NCBI GenBank assembly: GCA_030522415.1
Contig: CM060106.1
Span: 30,169,485 to 30,233,484, forward strand
Length of the DNA: 64,000 nucleotides
From: Channallabes apus
Taxonomy: Eukaryota > Chordata > Actinopteri > Siluriformes > Clariidae
Direction of reading: 5' to 3'
The number at the start of each line of letters is the position of its first letter. Positions within the stretch are counted from its first letter, which is position 1. Shown piece after piece: positions 44,350-57,510 of this stretch. The notes below the pieces were generated by a model. The model searched no databases. It saw only the letters and a program-made list of their open reading frames with translations, and had not been told where the DNA came from. Both the position numbers and the translations under genes were made by a program.

Positions 44350-46049
44350 CTGAAATAAAGAGTCTTAGGACTTATACGCTCAGTGTAGGCTTTATAGGTG
44401 CCTATGTAAATGTTGCAGATCCACGGGTCAATGCTCAGGTGGCGCGATGTTCTCTGTGTCGCACTGGGGCGCGTGACGAACGAGTGAGTCAAGTCTGCAG
44501 AGACAGGAGATGTTTCTGCACCCTGCCCATTTTTGAGATGCTAACAGGTTGGATAATTTGTTGCTGTTGTCTATAACACTCTGTATTTCCTATTGGGGTT
44601 TGCAGTTAAAATTCTTGATAGTTGAAAATGTTGCACTCAGGCAAATTCAGTTCAAGAACGCTAGTAAATGTTGACTAGAGAAAGTATGCTCTCCATGACT
44701 TCAGTTCAACATGGCCTGGTTTGAATATTTTAGAAAGTGCTATCTATATCTAATGTCTATATTGTTACTTTCAGTTGTTGCAGGTCTGTGCAGACCTTTC
44801 TCACTCAGCTTGTTTTATCTCACCTTTTCTATTTTCTGCTTCCTTAAGCCATTTTTAACTGTGAAAGTGATATACCTCCAAATATAAGCATATTATTCTG
44901 TCAGATGGTACTTATTGCACAAGCAAATCTGCAGTTACTTTTTATGGTCTTGTAGATGGAATGTTGTAAATCAGTGTTTCTAAATCCTGTTTCAGAAGTA
45001 TCCCCTTTCTACATGTAGAGGTTTATTCAGTTTAATATAATTCTGGTTAGCTGAGGTGGATTGGGAGCTGTGAAAACACTAAAATGTGCAGAAAGTTCAT
45101 TAAAGACTCAGGCATGTGTGCATCCATGTGTATATCCAACAGGTGTAAATTAGATCTGTGAAGAGACTTATATTTCAAGCAAGATTGAAAACTGAGTAAC
45201 CCCTTATTTTCATGGGAGCTGAAATGGCTGCGATGTAGTTGTCAGAGTTGATCGCTTCCACTCCCAGAAGTGTATTAAAAGTGGCTCTCTGCAAAAGTCA
45301 CTAAAGATTCTCACCTAGTCTATTTTTTACCAGAAGCTGCTTGTGAAACGTGTCTGAAAGCAACGACTCAATAATCAGTTACAGTTTTTTTTTGTTTTCC
45401 AAATATAATTTTACACCTTGTAATATGAAGTAATTAAGCAAAAAATGCATAATTAAATAAAATGTAATTAATAAAAAATGTCAGGACACTAATTTGGATA
45501 AACCCTCCAATTTAGTATTTGATCAGTTAATGAAATGTGTTCATTTGTTTAGGTAATTCTTTCCTTGTGAATATTCATACAATTTCAATAGTTTTTTCTT
45601 CAGTTGTTTTTGTACTTACCTCTAGTTAATTGCATACAAATACTTATAATTGCATAAATATACTTTAATATTGCTTATTATATTAATATAACAAGTAATA
45701 TTTGGATAAATAGTTTTTAGTTAAAAATTAAAAAATTTAAGTTGTATTTTGTTAAAATGCACCTTGATTTAGAAATAGGTTTATACGAACAGTAATGTGA
45801 CTATTTAAATTTGTCTTAGAAATGTATTTTAACCACAGAGGGAAAAGGAGTTTAATTTAATGTGAACAACATTTTAAAACAGTATTGTAGGTTTTTTTTT
45901 TTTTTTTATGGGTCCACTGGAAAATGCTACTCCATAACACTAGAGGTCGCCGTGACCTGAATACAAGCCCAATTCCAGTCCACCTAGCTTACCCTCAATC
46001 ACACTTAAGAACAATTTAAGGAATTTAAAGAATTTCATAAGACATCTGA
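44350..46049. other. No gene; AT-rich
   Basis: A strong acceptor-like site lies at 44,495 (minus strand). Otherwise very AT-rich (45,380-45,900), unassigned, with a T run at 45,892-45,907. Confidence 0.5.
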
Positions 46050-46745
46050 AGATGTGATATTTAGTATCAAGACCACAGCAGCAGAATCAGCCGAAAGAGA
46101 CCACCACTGTTACAAAGTAACATTCACATGAATCCTGGACTCAAGGCTTCCCAGAGGAACATTGTCCAGAGCATTACACAGCCTCTCCGGGATTGCCTTC
46201 TTCGGTGCATCTTGGTGTCATTTCTTCTCCAGGTAGGAAATGAATACACACAGTTGTCTAAATGATATAAAAGAAAACATGATTCATTAGACCAGACCTT
46301 CTTTCATGGCTCCATAGCCCAGTTATAATGCTCATGTGCCCATTGTACAGTAGGTCAGCATGGCCACTATGACCGGTCTTAGCTATGCAACCCCATATGC
46401 AGCAAACAATGTTTCACTTTGTGTTCTGACGCCTTCCTGTTATAGCCAGCATGAACCTTTTCAGCAATTTGAGCTATATTAGTCCTTCTGTGGTCTTGGC
46501 CTAGACGGGCCAGATTTAAATTCTCATACACATCAATAAACCATAACCCTGTCGCTGGTTCAGTGGTTGTACTTCCTTGGACAGCTTTTGGTAGGGATTA
46601 ACTATGGCCTACTGGGACCTCACATCCTCAGAAGAACACATTAGCTTTAGGAACTGACTATTCACTTGTTGCATAATCTTCAGTATTTTATTCACTGACA
46701 GACAGGCAGGGAATGTTGTCAGAGGTTTTAATGTTTTGCCTAGTC
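46050..46745 (-). pseudogene. Tc1-like transposase relic
   Basis: Minus-strand order, with many stops and frameshifts: 'VNPYQKLSKEVQPLNQRQGY' (family 'IYQKWSKEGTVVNRRQGHGRP'), 'FMLAITGRRQNTK', then RRSGLMNHVFFYI (family 'AWSDESRFLLHHVDG', first catalytic D region) and 'GEEMTPRCTEEGNPGEAV' (family 'GE.MAPGCTMGR.QAGGGSV'). The last piece is CSSGKP*VQDSCECYF. Segments from the DNA-binding domain to mid-nuclease remain, about 230 codons. Same Tc1 subgroup as the relic at 8,225. Confidence 0.65.
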
Positions 46746-48839
46746 AATGTGTAAAATACACTGCATAGTACGTACATTATTTTCCAGATTTTTCCACTGA
46801 CTATTTTAATGAACGGATTTTGGGGTCAGTGCTCCTAATAATATCTTCTCCATGTAATATTTACAATGAACCAGATGTCATGTCTATGGAGTAAAATAGA
46901 CTGTATACTGTATGTAAGTAATGGACAGAAATAAAGCTAAATGTGTCACACTTATTGTGGAAGTTCACCTCTGTCACTGGCAGATACAGCAGGGGAAAGT
47001 GTTGAAAACGATCCAAGCCAGGGAACATGGCAGCTGGCTCATTTTTTAACCCTGTCTCTGGAGGATGTTCCTGATTGATTACTGTGTGATTAGTTTCCAC
47101 TTAAACAAACACCCAAGATAACAGAGACCGAGCCCTAACATCCATTTTGACCCACAAGATTGGTGCTGGTTTTTATGCTGGAGTCTGTTAAACTGCATTT
47201 TTTTGACACAACAAAACTTCCATCACCAGGTTGTTGAACAGGTAACACCAATGATTGGGAAGTGATGATGTTTAGTTGTCATGACAACTGTTGAAGTTAT
47301 TTGCCACTAAAATAATATGGGAAATGTATACAGTAGAGGTTAGCAAGTGCAAAAATGATCAAAATCATACACTACATCAGTCATTTGATGACAACATTGC
47401 AATTTGCCTCAAAAGTTGTGTGAATTTAATAAGAGCTAAGTTGCTAATGCTGTGATCAGCTGCTGAATCAGAACGAATGGTTGAAAGAGAATAACACCAT
47501 ATGCCATCTTTCATGGTTTTAATAAGGCTTTGCTGTGGGAGTGTGCTGTTTCTCAGGGCAAAATTTGCAGCATTTTTAATCCACGCCCTAGCAAACTCCC
47601 ATGGTTCTGAATAGAATTAATGTTGTTAATAAAATTAAAGGAAAAAGTATGAATGTTCTCCCTGTGTTTCATGGGTGTCTTTGGTGTACTACAGTTTCCT
47701 CCCACAGTCCAAAGCCATGCAGATTAGGCTAATTGGTGTTCCTAAATTGCTTGTGAGTGAATGTGTGCTCTCTGTGCGTCCTCTATTATCTTATGGGGAA
47801 GAATATATCAGTAATCCTCTAGGGCAGTGGTATTCAAACTAAATTTTTAAATCCATAAAAGATTGCATACTGTAAAACAAAAAGTGCCATCAACGAATGA
47901 AAAATATGGCATCATTAAATGCCACTATTTCATCAGTTATCTAATCAAATCTGTGAGAGTAAATTATATAAAAAATACTTACATACAGTAGTACCATAGC
48001 ACCATGGAAATCTGTTAAAGCTCCTTTCCTTTTTCACACCTGATCATCTGGTCCAATGAGCTGTTTTCAGTTACATCATTTACATACATTCATATGTAGA
48101 AATTACCTCTAGGTTGATATTAAGAAAAAAATTCAGAAAACTAGAAAGCCTTGAAAAATTTACACAATCCAATAGTGAACAACAACTCCTCATCCAAAGG
48201 GACCCATAATTCTTTTATGCGTTCCTTATTAGAAAGGGTTGCAAGTCAAATTATTTTAGACAGTGATAAAACCTTAAGAAAGCCAAAGAGAGATCTAAAT
48301 GCTTATGCCATTAAAATGTCTTTCGAGCAGCAACAGGCACTGAATAATCAGCTGAAAGCAATAAAAGCAATATTTATTATATTGCATTTAATCTTTTTGT
48401 TTGTTTGTTTTTACAATCTGTAAAATATAATTAACTCTTTAGAAGGGGTTTTGCTAAAGAACTATATGTGGTCCTATGAAGGTTAACAGTTTCTAACATC
48501 ACATTATTGCAGCTTACTTCTTAAATTATCATCTTATCCAGAAGTCCTTGAAGTAGAAGGTTTTTTATGTATTAAAAAATGTTGTCTCACAAATCAGTGA
48601 AAAACTGGTTCTTTTGCATGATCAAAACAACTGTTCTTTCTCGGCGCCGGGCTTGAGGGCAGGAAATATCTGGAGATGCTGTGGGTCTGCAAACAGTCTA
48701 TTAGCATAGGCTAATTTACTATTGTGTTTGCTGCAGTTCACTCTTCTTTAAAAGGTGTGTTGCCTTTTTATTCTTACCCAAATGATCTGCCAGCTAGGGG
48801 TAAGTGGGAGCGATAATTTTCTCTTAGCTGTGGATGCCA
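46746..48839. other. No gene; SINE scrap and a hAT-end-like motif
   Basis: Contains the SINE fragment at 47,651-47,785 and GCAGTGGTATTCAAACTAAA (47,825), which resembles a hAT terminus without a partner. The small frame at 48,151-48,423 shows no domain. Confidence 0.5.
47651..47785 (+). mobile_element. Fragment of the tRNA-headed SINE body
   Basis: Retains 'GAATGTTCTCCCTGTGTTTC' and TTTCCTCCCACAGTCCAAAG through 'GGCTAATTGGTGTTCC'; head and tail are lost. Confidence 0.75.
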
Positions 48840-48968
48840 GGGTGACGTAGCTTCCTGTTTTCGTATTGTTGCCGTGAAAGTTTCGCAACGCGCGAGTTTC
48901 CTCGTCTAAGAACAACAAACGGAATTCATCTCCAAACAACTAAAACTCCGACACAGAGGTACGTTATC

Positions 48969-49874
48969 ATGTCTACCGTTCAGCTTGTTCAGTGTGTGGA
49001 GTGCAGGATGTTTAGACATTCTTCCTCCGTCATTAGCGATAATTTTATTTGTGATAGGTGTGTGTTAGTGAGCACTCTGACGGAGAAGATATCAGCGTTA
49101 GAGGAGCGCATCCAGACTTTAGAGAGAGTTAGACAGTGCTAGAGCAGCGTTATTCCTGTAGTGGACAGTCTGGGTGCCACAGGCGGAGATAATCAGCCCC
49201 CGACTCCGGCATTAGAGCCCTCACAGCGGGGCGAGTGGGTGACGACTCGGCGGCATACTCGTTCAGCCAAAGCTAACGCTAAGGCTAGCCCACCGGAGCA
49301 CACCTCCTCTGCGCCTCACGTGTCCAACAGGTTTGCTCTCCTCAGTGCTGCACCCGCTGAGAAACCTGAAAGAGCTCTGGTTATAGGAGACTCTATACTG
49401 AGACACATGACATTAGCTAGACCTTTAGGGGCGCCAGCGGCAGTGGTTAGGTGTATCCCGGGAGCCAGAGCACCGGACATAGCAGGTAATCTTAGGGCTC
49501 TAGGACAGCACAGGTTCTCTAAGATAGTGGTACATGCTGGAGCTAACGATATACGCCTTCGTCAGTCAGAGGTTAGTAAGAATAACTTTACAGAGGTGTT
49601 TAAATTAGCGAAGGCGATGTCCGATGAAGTAGTATGCTCTGGTCCCATCCCAATGAGACGTGGCGACATAGCTTACAGCAGGTTATGGTCGCTGAACCGC
49701 TGGATGTCCAGGTGGTGCTCCAAAAATAATGTGGGCTTCATAGATAATTGGAAGACCTTTGAGGGCAAAGCTGGCCTGTTAGGGCGGGACGGTGTCCATC
49801 CCACTCGGGAAGGTGCTGCTCTCATTTCCTGTAGTATAGCTCATAGTCTCAGTAGAGGCCTAGTTAATCGGTGA
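48969..49874 (+). pseudogene. L2 ORF1: zinc-finger/coiled-coil plus SGNH esterase, one nonsense codon
   Basis: Starts at ATG 48,969 (MSTVQLVQCVECRMFRHSSS). A C-x2-C ... C-x2-C arrangement (QCVEC ... ICDRC) gives a PHD-like zinc-binding segment, followed by a short coiled coil (LTEKISALEERIQTLERV). An in-frame TAG at 49,140-49,142 (codon 58) interrupts it. The frame then continues without a break to TGA at 49,872-49,874. The second part is an SGNH hydrolase: GDSI (catalytic S), 'VVHAGANDIRL' (N) and DGVHPTREG (catalytic D and H) are all present. Esterase ORF1s of this kind are known from CR1-like LINEs and are thought to help the RNP act at membranes or nucleic acids; the substrate is not known. 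The rest of the protein looks intact, so the TAG is probably a single substitution. Confidence 0.88.
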
Positions 49875-52800
49875 CAATCCAGAGCCCAGGCCAGGGAGCA
49901 GACAGACAGGCTAAACCAACCGTCTGCTAGCTGCATAGAGTCATCACTCAGGGTTCACCTTATTGAGACCGTGTCTGTTCCCCGATCTAAGCAAAAATGT
50001 AGAAAGACTCAGAAAGTCTGTTTCAATAATTTAATTAACATAAAGACCACAAACTCCGATCATACTGAATGCGCAGCCGGCACCTCTGATCTGAAGCTAG
50101 GATTGTTAAATATTAGATCTCTTGCATCAAAAGCAGTTATTGTTAATGAAATTATCACAGATCAGGCGTTTAATATACTCTGTTTAACTGAAACATGGGT
50201 TAAACAGGACGAGTATATAGCTCTAAATGAAGCTAGTCCTCCTGGATACAGCTACATACACCAGCCTCGGTTAACTGGTAGAGGAGGAGGCGTCGCAGTT
50301 ATTCATAATGATAATCTGTCTATCGTACAAAAACACGGACACAAATTTAACTCATTTGAAATTCTCTATAGTAACATAAGTGTATTTAAGTATATTAAAT
50401 CAGCTCAGTCGATTCCACTAATTATAATTTACAGACTCCAGGGCCGTATTCTGAATTTCTTAGTGAATTTGCAGATTTCATCTCAGACCTGGTCGTTTCT
50501 GTAGACAAAGTGTTAATTGCTGGAGATTTTAACATTCATTTTGAGAATCCAGAAGACCCTCTGAGAACAGCATTTATATCCATACTGGACTCCGTAGGCG
50601 TAAATCAGTGTGTAGTAGGACCCACTCATAAAGCAGGTCACACTTTAGATTTAGTAATATTCTTCGGATTAATTATAAGAAATGTATTCACAATTCCACT
50701 GTCTGAAATTATCTCAGATCACTATCTTGTCTCCATTCAAGTGTGTCACAGTGATAATGTACGCACAGCACCGCGCTACCGTATTAAACGTACATTCACA
50801 TCAACTACCACACAGAGTTTTATCAGTAATCTCCCAGAGTTACCAACTTCGATTAGGCCACCGTCTGACCCCACAGAACTTGATCAGGCGACTGAATATT
50901 TAGAGTCGACACTTCGTTGTACCTTAGATAATGTAGCTCCAGCTAAAAGAAAAATTATTAGAGATAAGAAACTCGCTCCCTGGTATAACGATCACACGCG
51001 CACTTTAAAACAGACCGCTCGGAAATTAGAGCGTAAATGGCGTCAAACTAAATTGTTGGTATTTCAAATAGCATGGAAAGAGAGCATCCTGAACTATAGG
51101 AAAGCTCTTAGTGTAGCTAGATCAACGTATCTCTCCACTCTTATAGAAGAAAATAAAAATAATCCTAGATTTTTATTTAATACCGTAGCCAAATTAACCA
51201 GAAATAAGACCACTACAGAAATCTCCACAACAACATCATGCAATAGTGAGGACTTCATGAACTTTTTTAATAATAAAATTGTAAATATCAGGCATAAAAT
51301 TGAGGCTTTGAAACCAAACAATGTAATTGATACAGATGTTAACCTAGCCATGTCAGATTCAAACCTAGAATATTTTACTCCCCTTGAAGAGAATGAACTA
51401 ATTTCACTCATCTCTTCTGCAAATTCATCAACCTGTATATTAGATCCTATACCGACACATTTTCTTAAACAGATAGTACCAGTAATAACAGAACCGCTGT
51501 TGAGAATAAATTCCTCAAACAGCATTGGTTATGTTCCAAAATCTTTTAAATTAGCAGTTATCAAACCAATAATTAAGAAACCTGACCTCGACCCCTGTCA
51601 GCTGTCCAATTACAGGCCAATATCAAACCTCCCCTTTATCTCTAAGATTCTGGAAAAGATAGTAGCGGAGCAGCTATGCTCATATCTACATAGAAATGGC
51701 ATACATGAACTGTATCAGTCAGGATTTAGGCCTCATCACAGCACAGAAACAGCACTCGTTAAAGTAGTAAATGACCTCCTATTGGCCTCTGATCAGGGTT
51801 GTGTAACTATGCTTGTATTACTCGACCTCAGTGCAGCTTTTGACACTATTGATCATGCTATTCTTCTTCACAGATTAGAAAATGTAGTAGGAATTAAGGG
51901 TACAGCCCTCTCCTGGCTCAGATCCTATTTGACCGATCGTTATCAGTATGTAGACTTAAATGGTGATTATTCTGCATGTTCTCTAGTGGAGTTTGGCGTT
52001 CCGCAGGGTTCAGTTTTAGGCCCACTGCTTTTTTCCCTTTACATGCTTCCTCTGGGCAACATAATCCGTAAGCATGGTATTAGTTTTCATTGTTATGCTG
52101 ACGACACACAGCTATACGTCTCAACAAAACCTGATGAGAAAAACCATCCTACTAAAGTTGAGCAATGTGTGCAGGACATAAGAAATTGGATGCTAATTAA
52201 CTTCCTTCTGCTTAATCCGGATAAGACAGAAGTTCTAGTCATAGGACCGCATACAGCTAGAAGTAAAATCTTAGATCACACCGTAACTTTAAATGGCCTT
52301 TCTGTTCCGTCAAGTGCAACAGTAAAAGACCTCGGCGTGATTATAGATTCCAGCCTTTCATTTGAAGCTCATGTAGATAATATCACCAGGATAGCATTCT
52401 TTCACCTCAGAAATATCGCCAAAATAAGAAATATATTGTCGCTAAACGATGCAGGAAAACTAGTTCATGCTTTTATCACTTCTAGGTTGGACTATTGTAA
52501 TGCCTTACTGTCTGGTTGTTCAGTTAGGTGCATAAACAAGCTTCAGCTAGTCCAGAATGCAGCAGCGAGAGTCCTCACTAGAACCAGAAGATATGAGCAC
52601 ATCACCCCTATCCTATCTTCACTGCATTGGCTCCCTGTGAAATTTCGCATTGATTTTAAAATACTACTCTTGACATATAAGGCATTAAATGGTCTCGCCC
52701 CGCAGTATCTGAGCGAACTGCTAGTGTCTTACGATCCGCCACGCCTACTTCGGTCAAAGGATGCAGGCTGCTTATCAGTACCGCGTATTATGAAAACTAC

Positions 52801-52936
52801 AGCTGGGAGCAGAGCTTTTTCTTACAAAGCCCCAAAATTATGGAATAGTCTTCCAAATAGTGTTCGGGACTCAGACACAGTCTCAGTGTTTAAGTCTAGG
52901 CTCAAAACCTATTTATTTAGCCAAGCATTTTTATAA
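49875..52936 (+). pseudogene. L2 ORF2: endonuclease and reverse transcriptase, one frameshift
   Basis: Frame 1 is open from the ORF1 stop to 50,504; frame 2 runs from about 50,437 to 52,936. The endonuclease begins near 50,096 (LGLLNIRSLASK; 'CLTETWV' with catalytic E; RGGGVAVI). A single-base loss near 50,436 shifts the frame, and the domain resumes with the open stretch leading into [11 protein letters not shown], 'GHTLDLVI' and [10 protein letters not shown] motif A is [13 protein letters not shown] (D at 51,824), motif [14 protein letters not shown] (51,995) and motif C CYADD (52,091). The L2-type C-terminus '[12 protein letters not shown]', '[14 protein letters not shown]' and '[16 protein letters not shown]' is complete. 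No AUG precedes the endonuclease in its frame. The frame is the same as that of ORF1, separated only by the TGA at 49,872. Catalytic motifs are intact. The element would copy its own RNA by target-primed reverse transcription if the frame were whole. Confidence 0.9.
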
Positions 52937-53945
52937 ATAGATTTGCCATAAGGTAAAGGAGCAGATCTGGGGGACTCATGGACGTAGAGTATTATGGTGA
53001 ACTGGTATGTTTAGATGCTGTCTTCCTCAGTCTCATTTGATCACTCAGGTTTGTTGACGGTGAGGTGATTGTTTGCTTTACATCTCAGGGAGCCCTCATG
53101 TTTGTGTTTCCTTCTGGCTCTCCCTTTTAGTTATGCTGTCATAGTTAGTCCTGCCGGAGTCCCTGCTTGCACTCTACAGTAAATATACATTCACATTAGA
53201 CATTGTGACTGTGACCATACCTAATTGCAATCTCTCCTCCTCTTCTTTTCCTCCCCCTCTTTCTCTTTCCTCTCTCCTCCTGTCTCCCCTTTTCACTCTT
53301 TCTCTCTCTCTCTCTGTCGAGCTACACATTCCTGAGCTGCCAGTGATCCAGACTCCCTCTGCCCTCCGGACCTGTCTGATCCATCCTGGTGCCCAGTTTC
53401 TGGTTGGAGGTCTCATCGCATGGATGCCCCGTGTGTCTCTTTAGGATGCGCCTGGTGTCTGGGGATGATTCTATCTACGTAGAAGATGGTTCTGGCCTCG
53501 ACTGGTGTTGTCAGCTGTTTCTCTGAGGACTTGACAATTCGATAGTTCAGGACTGGAACTTTCTACAAGTCTATCTGAGTCTCGAATAACTACTGGACTC
53601 CATTTTACATCAACTATTATAACATCAATTAACATCAACTATTATAGCTGAACCTAACACTGTATAAATGCAGATCATTTCCTGCTATCTGTTTCACCCA
53701 GATGAGGATGGGTTCCCTGTCGAGTCTGGTTCCTCTCAAGGTTTCTTCCTATTACCATCTCAGGGAGTTTTTCCTTGCCACTGTCGCCCTTGGGCTTGCT
53801 CGCCAGGGAATATCTGAACATTTTATTCATACACATTCACATTCCATACAAATTTAAATAATTCTTTTGATTGTGTAAAGCTGTTTTGAGACAATGTCAA
53901 TTGTTAAAAGCGCTATACAAATAAAACTGAATTGAATTGAATGCC

Positions 53946-56844
53946 TTTGTCTCGATCACCCTTGAGTGCAAGTGGCTGTGTTTGTCAGTTAGCTTTCCAC
54001 CATGAGTTGCTAACCATGGCCCTGACGCATCATATTTGTGTCTCAAGGGATGGACTTTTATATTCTAAACCACTCATGCCTTCTAGAATCAACAAATTGC
54101 TATACTGATGCGTATACTGTGTTATAGGACCAGTTGTAATAATGCATTCACAGGACAGAACCGGTGTGACTACTGAGACTGGCAAAAATTTACACCTGTG
54201 AGATCAGGAGGATGAGGTCAGTGGCCCACGTTGATCCAAGAACAACAGCTACATCCATGGGGATAAACCAAGGGGTAATCTCCATTTCTGAAAAATGAGT
54301 CGAATGCGGTTACTGTACTGTAGATGAGTCTAACTGCATTGGAATTAGACTCACAAATGAGTCATAAAATGTGCAGTTACTTGAATGACCACTAGTCTGA
54401 CTCCAAAAGTGTGTCAATCCCCATAGACCCCATGTTAAATTGTCTAACATTGCAACAGTGTAGAATGTGTATAAAAATAAAAAATGTGGGAAAAATTACA
54501 ACTGTTTTTAACTGTAATCATTATTGTTCAACTTACCACAAGAAATGTAGGCGCTGACACTGGATATTGTGTATGGTATGTCATGGATGTTCATGGAGTT
54601 CAATCAAATAACTAATGTTAGCGTTAATCACCAAGCTAATCTAAGCTAGCTAGCTTGTGGGAACTGAGGTACTGTAAGCAGGCATGTTCCAACCAACAGC
54701 CAGGCTCCTTTTGTTCAACCCATTTGCACATTAATGAATTAAGTGGAGTTTAGGTGGTGTCCGCTTTGCCAAGATGGCGACAATCAGTCCCAGAGTTGAT
54801 TTTAAAACCACTCTTTAGAAATCCTAGGGAGGATGTTAGAGTTTTTCCCAGATTTTATACAGTCTATGGGACATACATGACCTCTAAATGAAAGACAAAC
54901 AGACAGAGCAGATGGAGACAGATTTGCAAGCTTGGGAGTTTTACCAAAAATCTGGAAATAATTGGACACTATCACTAAGTACATAGGTACAGTATCAGCA
55001 TTTTGCAGTTTGTTCTTTTAACAAACTGGACAGGGTCATTGGTTTCAAATGTCCCTGTGGTGTACTGTATGTACAGATGAGCCAAATGAAGCAGACGCAG
55101 TGAGTTATAGCACACTGCCTATGAGCATTCCTCTCTTGGGATCTTAACAATGACTTTATCTGGGTCTAGATTAGTTTATTTTCATAATGGGGGCAGAAAT
55201 GTGAGATCCAATAACTAAACAGCTGTGCGTGTTTTAAAGCCAGCGATAGCTACAAGCATGAATATGTTTCTGCTGTTTGCGTATGGCATGTAGAGCTCAT
55301 ATTTTATGCAGTTTTGCTTGATTGATTTTTGATTTTATTTCTACAACAATTGATTTTCTTTCAACAAGATTAATTGTAGTTCAATTTCTTATCAATATCT
55401 TAGTGTTTTTCTCAAGGCTCAAATTACATAAGCCTAGAAAGGTGAAAAATAATCTTTATTACAAGGTTCATTGTAGCATAAAGATTCTTTAATTTAACAT
55501 TGCTGTTGAAAATTATATACACATAGTAATAACCAAAGAGAGTTAAACTTGCAATAAGTCACCAAATCGATTTGTATAAAAATGATTTAATTATCAAAAT
55601 GGGTTTGAAACTTTGAAACGTCCTGTAAAGTCCTATAAAGTTTATCAGGGTTAAAGATGCTTGTATAGAGAGGTCTTGATCCACTCATCCTTGCTGAATA
55701 ACGAATTAGACCAGAGACTTACTATATAGCTGGAATCAAATCCAAGACAGACTGACATGGTCAATGCACGATATTGAGTTTATGTTTCTGTATTAAGGTT
55801 GAATTTTTGGGCTCATCATTTTGTTCAAAGCTATGTCTAAAGCCAAGTCGGAACCTGCTGGCAAGAGCAACCGGGTTTTTGGATGAAATATTATTCCGGT
55901 ATAGGCTTCATCAGTCTTTATAAACGCTCCTGAAGAACCAGACCCAAAGGATAAAGCATTCTGGCATTGTGTTTTGTGAGATCTTGTTTCATCCTGCTCC
56001 TCACATTTTGCACTATATAGTGCCTCTGCTGTAAGTTGTTTTGTAGCAAAGCCACTAGAAGGTAGGCAGAATAATCACTATGCCCATCCTGTTTACAATA
56101 GTGTATTGTTCCAGAAAGCATACAAAAAAAAAAATCAGAAATGAGCATTGTCAGCATGCAGTTCATTAGATTTTTGTATTTGTGAAGAAAGGTCAGAATT
56201 AAGTTGCCAGGATTAACTAGTGTGGAGAGAAAATATCAGTGGCTCAGTTGTTCTAATTATACACATGGATAGTTTCACATCTTCACACATCTACAACCGA
56301 GGGCACAGTTATCCAAACATTCATGAACAAATACAGTATAGTACATACATGTTAAGCATGGTAAGTGCTGGATAACAAAGGTCTTGCTTATAACTTGCAG
56401 GGACATTGTAAAAATAGAATATTGTGTTTGTTGAGAGGAACAATGTAATTTATTTCCTACACACATGAAGTGTGTAGTCTAGTCTAGGAGATTGGCCCTA
56501 TTTGATTTTTCTTTGCTTTGAATAAAATCTTTGAAGCTAAGGGACTTTCCATGACACAGTGGTCTACAGTATACAGTACAGTATACACTCATATATATAT
56601 ACTGTATATACACAGCCCCCCTTGTTTTTACCCATCTTTAAGTGTTTCATGTCACTGGCTCAATTAATTTCTTAAGTGTCATCGTGGTCCACAACCCCAT
56701 TTCTTGCTGTCAATAGAATCTCTTAAATAAGTTGACAGGAGGAAAAGCTCTATGATGTAAGTAAATTAAATCAATTTGCATTTTTAACATCCACATTCCG
56801 GACTTTTTATCCAATCTTACACATGCAAAGATTGATTCATTCAT
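53946..56844. other. No gene seen
   Basis: Unassigned. It contains a 'CCAAGATGGCGACAATCAGT' motif at 54,768 like the start of a LINE or of a housekeeping transcript, but no frame follows. There is a short TATA-rich tract at 56,590-56,612. Confidence 0.5.
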
Positions 56845-57330
56845 TGGTATAGTCAAGACAAACATTTGTTCAGTTCCTTGAGGTTTTTGAGAATTTGCAT
56901 ATGCACAGCTCTCTTAAGGTCCTGACACTGCTTTTCAATTGGGGTGAGGTCTGGATTAGGCGATTCCAAAACCCTGATGCTTTTTTTATTTTTCAACCAT
57001 TCTGATGTAGATTTACTGATGTGCTTCGGATCATCCTCCTGATGCATGACCCAGTATTGAAATTAGAAAATATATTCTATAAATTATCCTCTATAATTAT
57101 ACTATTTTATACAAAGGACAGATCGACTGACTGACTGCAAGATGCCCAGGTTCTGTGGCTGCAAAATAACCCCAAATAATCAACCCTCAATTGCCATGCT
57201 TGATAAAGGGTATGAGGTGTTTCTGTTGAAATGCTGTTTGGCTTTCCTCAAACATGGTGCTGCATTAAGGCCAAACAGCTCATTTAGAGTTATTGTACCA
57301 GCCTGAAAAATCACCCATTAAATTAGAGCC
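56845..57330 (-). pseudogene. Tc1-like transposase relic (second half)
   Basis: Minus strand. 57,330-57,120 carries 'HGNG...IIWGYFAATEPGHL', matching the family's 'KHGGGSIMVWGCFAASGPG.L'. 57,047-56,853 is an open 64-codon stretch, 'EDDPKHISKSTSEWLKNKKS', then RVLESPNPDLTPIE and DLKRAVH, matching 'DNDPKHTSK...WLK....VLEWPSQSPDLNPIE..W.DLKRAVH' with the second and third catalytic acids. The piece between is deleted or scrambled (57,050-57,120). No inverted ends are seen. Confidence 0.75.
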
Positions 57331-57510
57331 GTTATGAACGCCTTACAGGGCATAAGAAGCAGACACATTCCAACATCAACTGTAATTGTATGTGTCTATT
57401 AATGTGTATGAGGGAGAGAGAGAGATTGATTATGCAAAACAGAAAAACACAAGTTATGAGAGTAAAACATCTCGGGTTACTTTGCTGTAACCCTGTTCCC
57501 TGAAAAGGCG

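Larger units (their letters stand above)
48840..53945 (+). mobile_element. Near full-length L2 (CR1-clade) LINE with esterase ORF1
   Basis: 5' UTR with GACGTAGC... from about 48,840, ORF1 at 48,969, ORF2 to 52,936, and a 1-kb 3' UTR ending 'GCGCTATACAAATAAAACTG' plus a (AATTG/TTGAA) tail at 53,930-53,945. About 5.1 kb. It carries one nonsense codon and one frameshift, so it is inactive but recent. A truncated relative lies at 42,110. Confidence 0.93.

Noticed and set aside
57129..57260. A second DIRS or unrelated repeat beside the Tc1 relic
   Set aside because: The reverse complement translates to the 'IIWGYFAATEPGHL' part of Tc1 transposase, so it belongs to the same relic.
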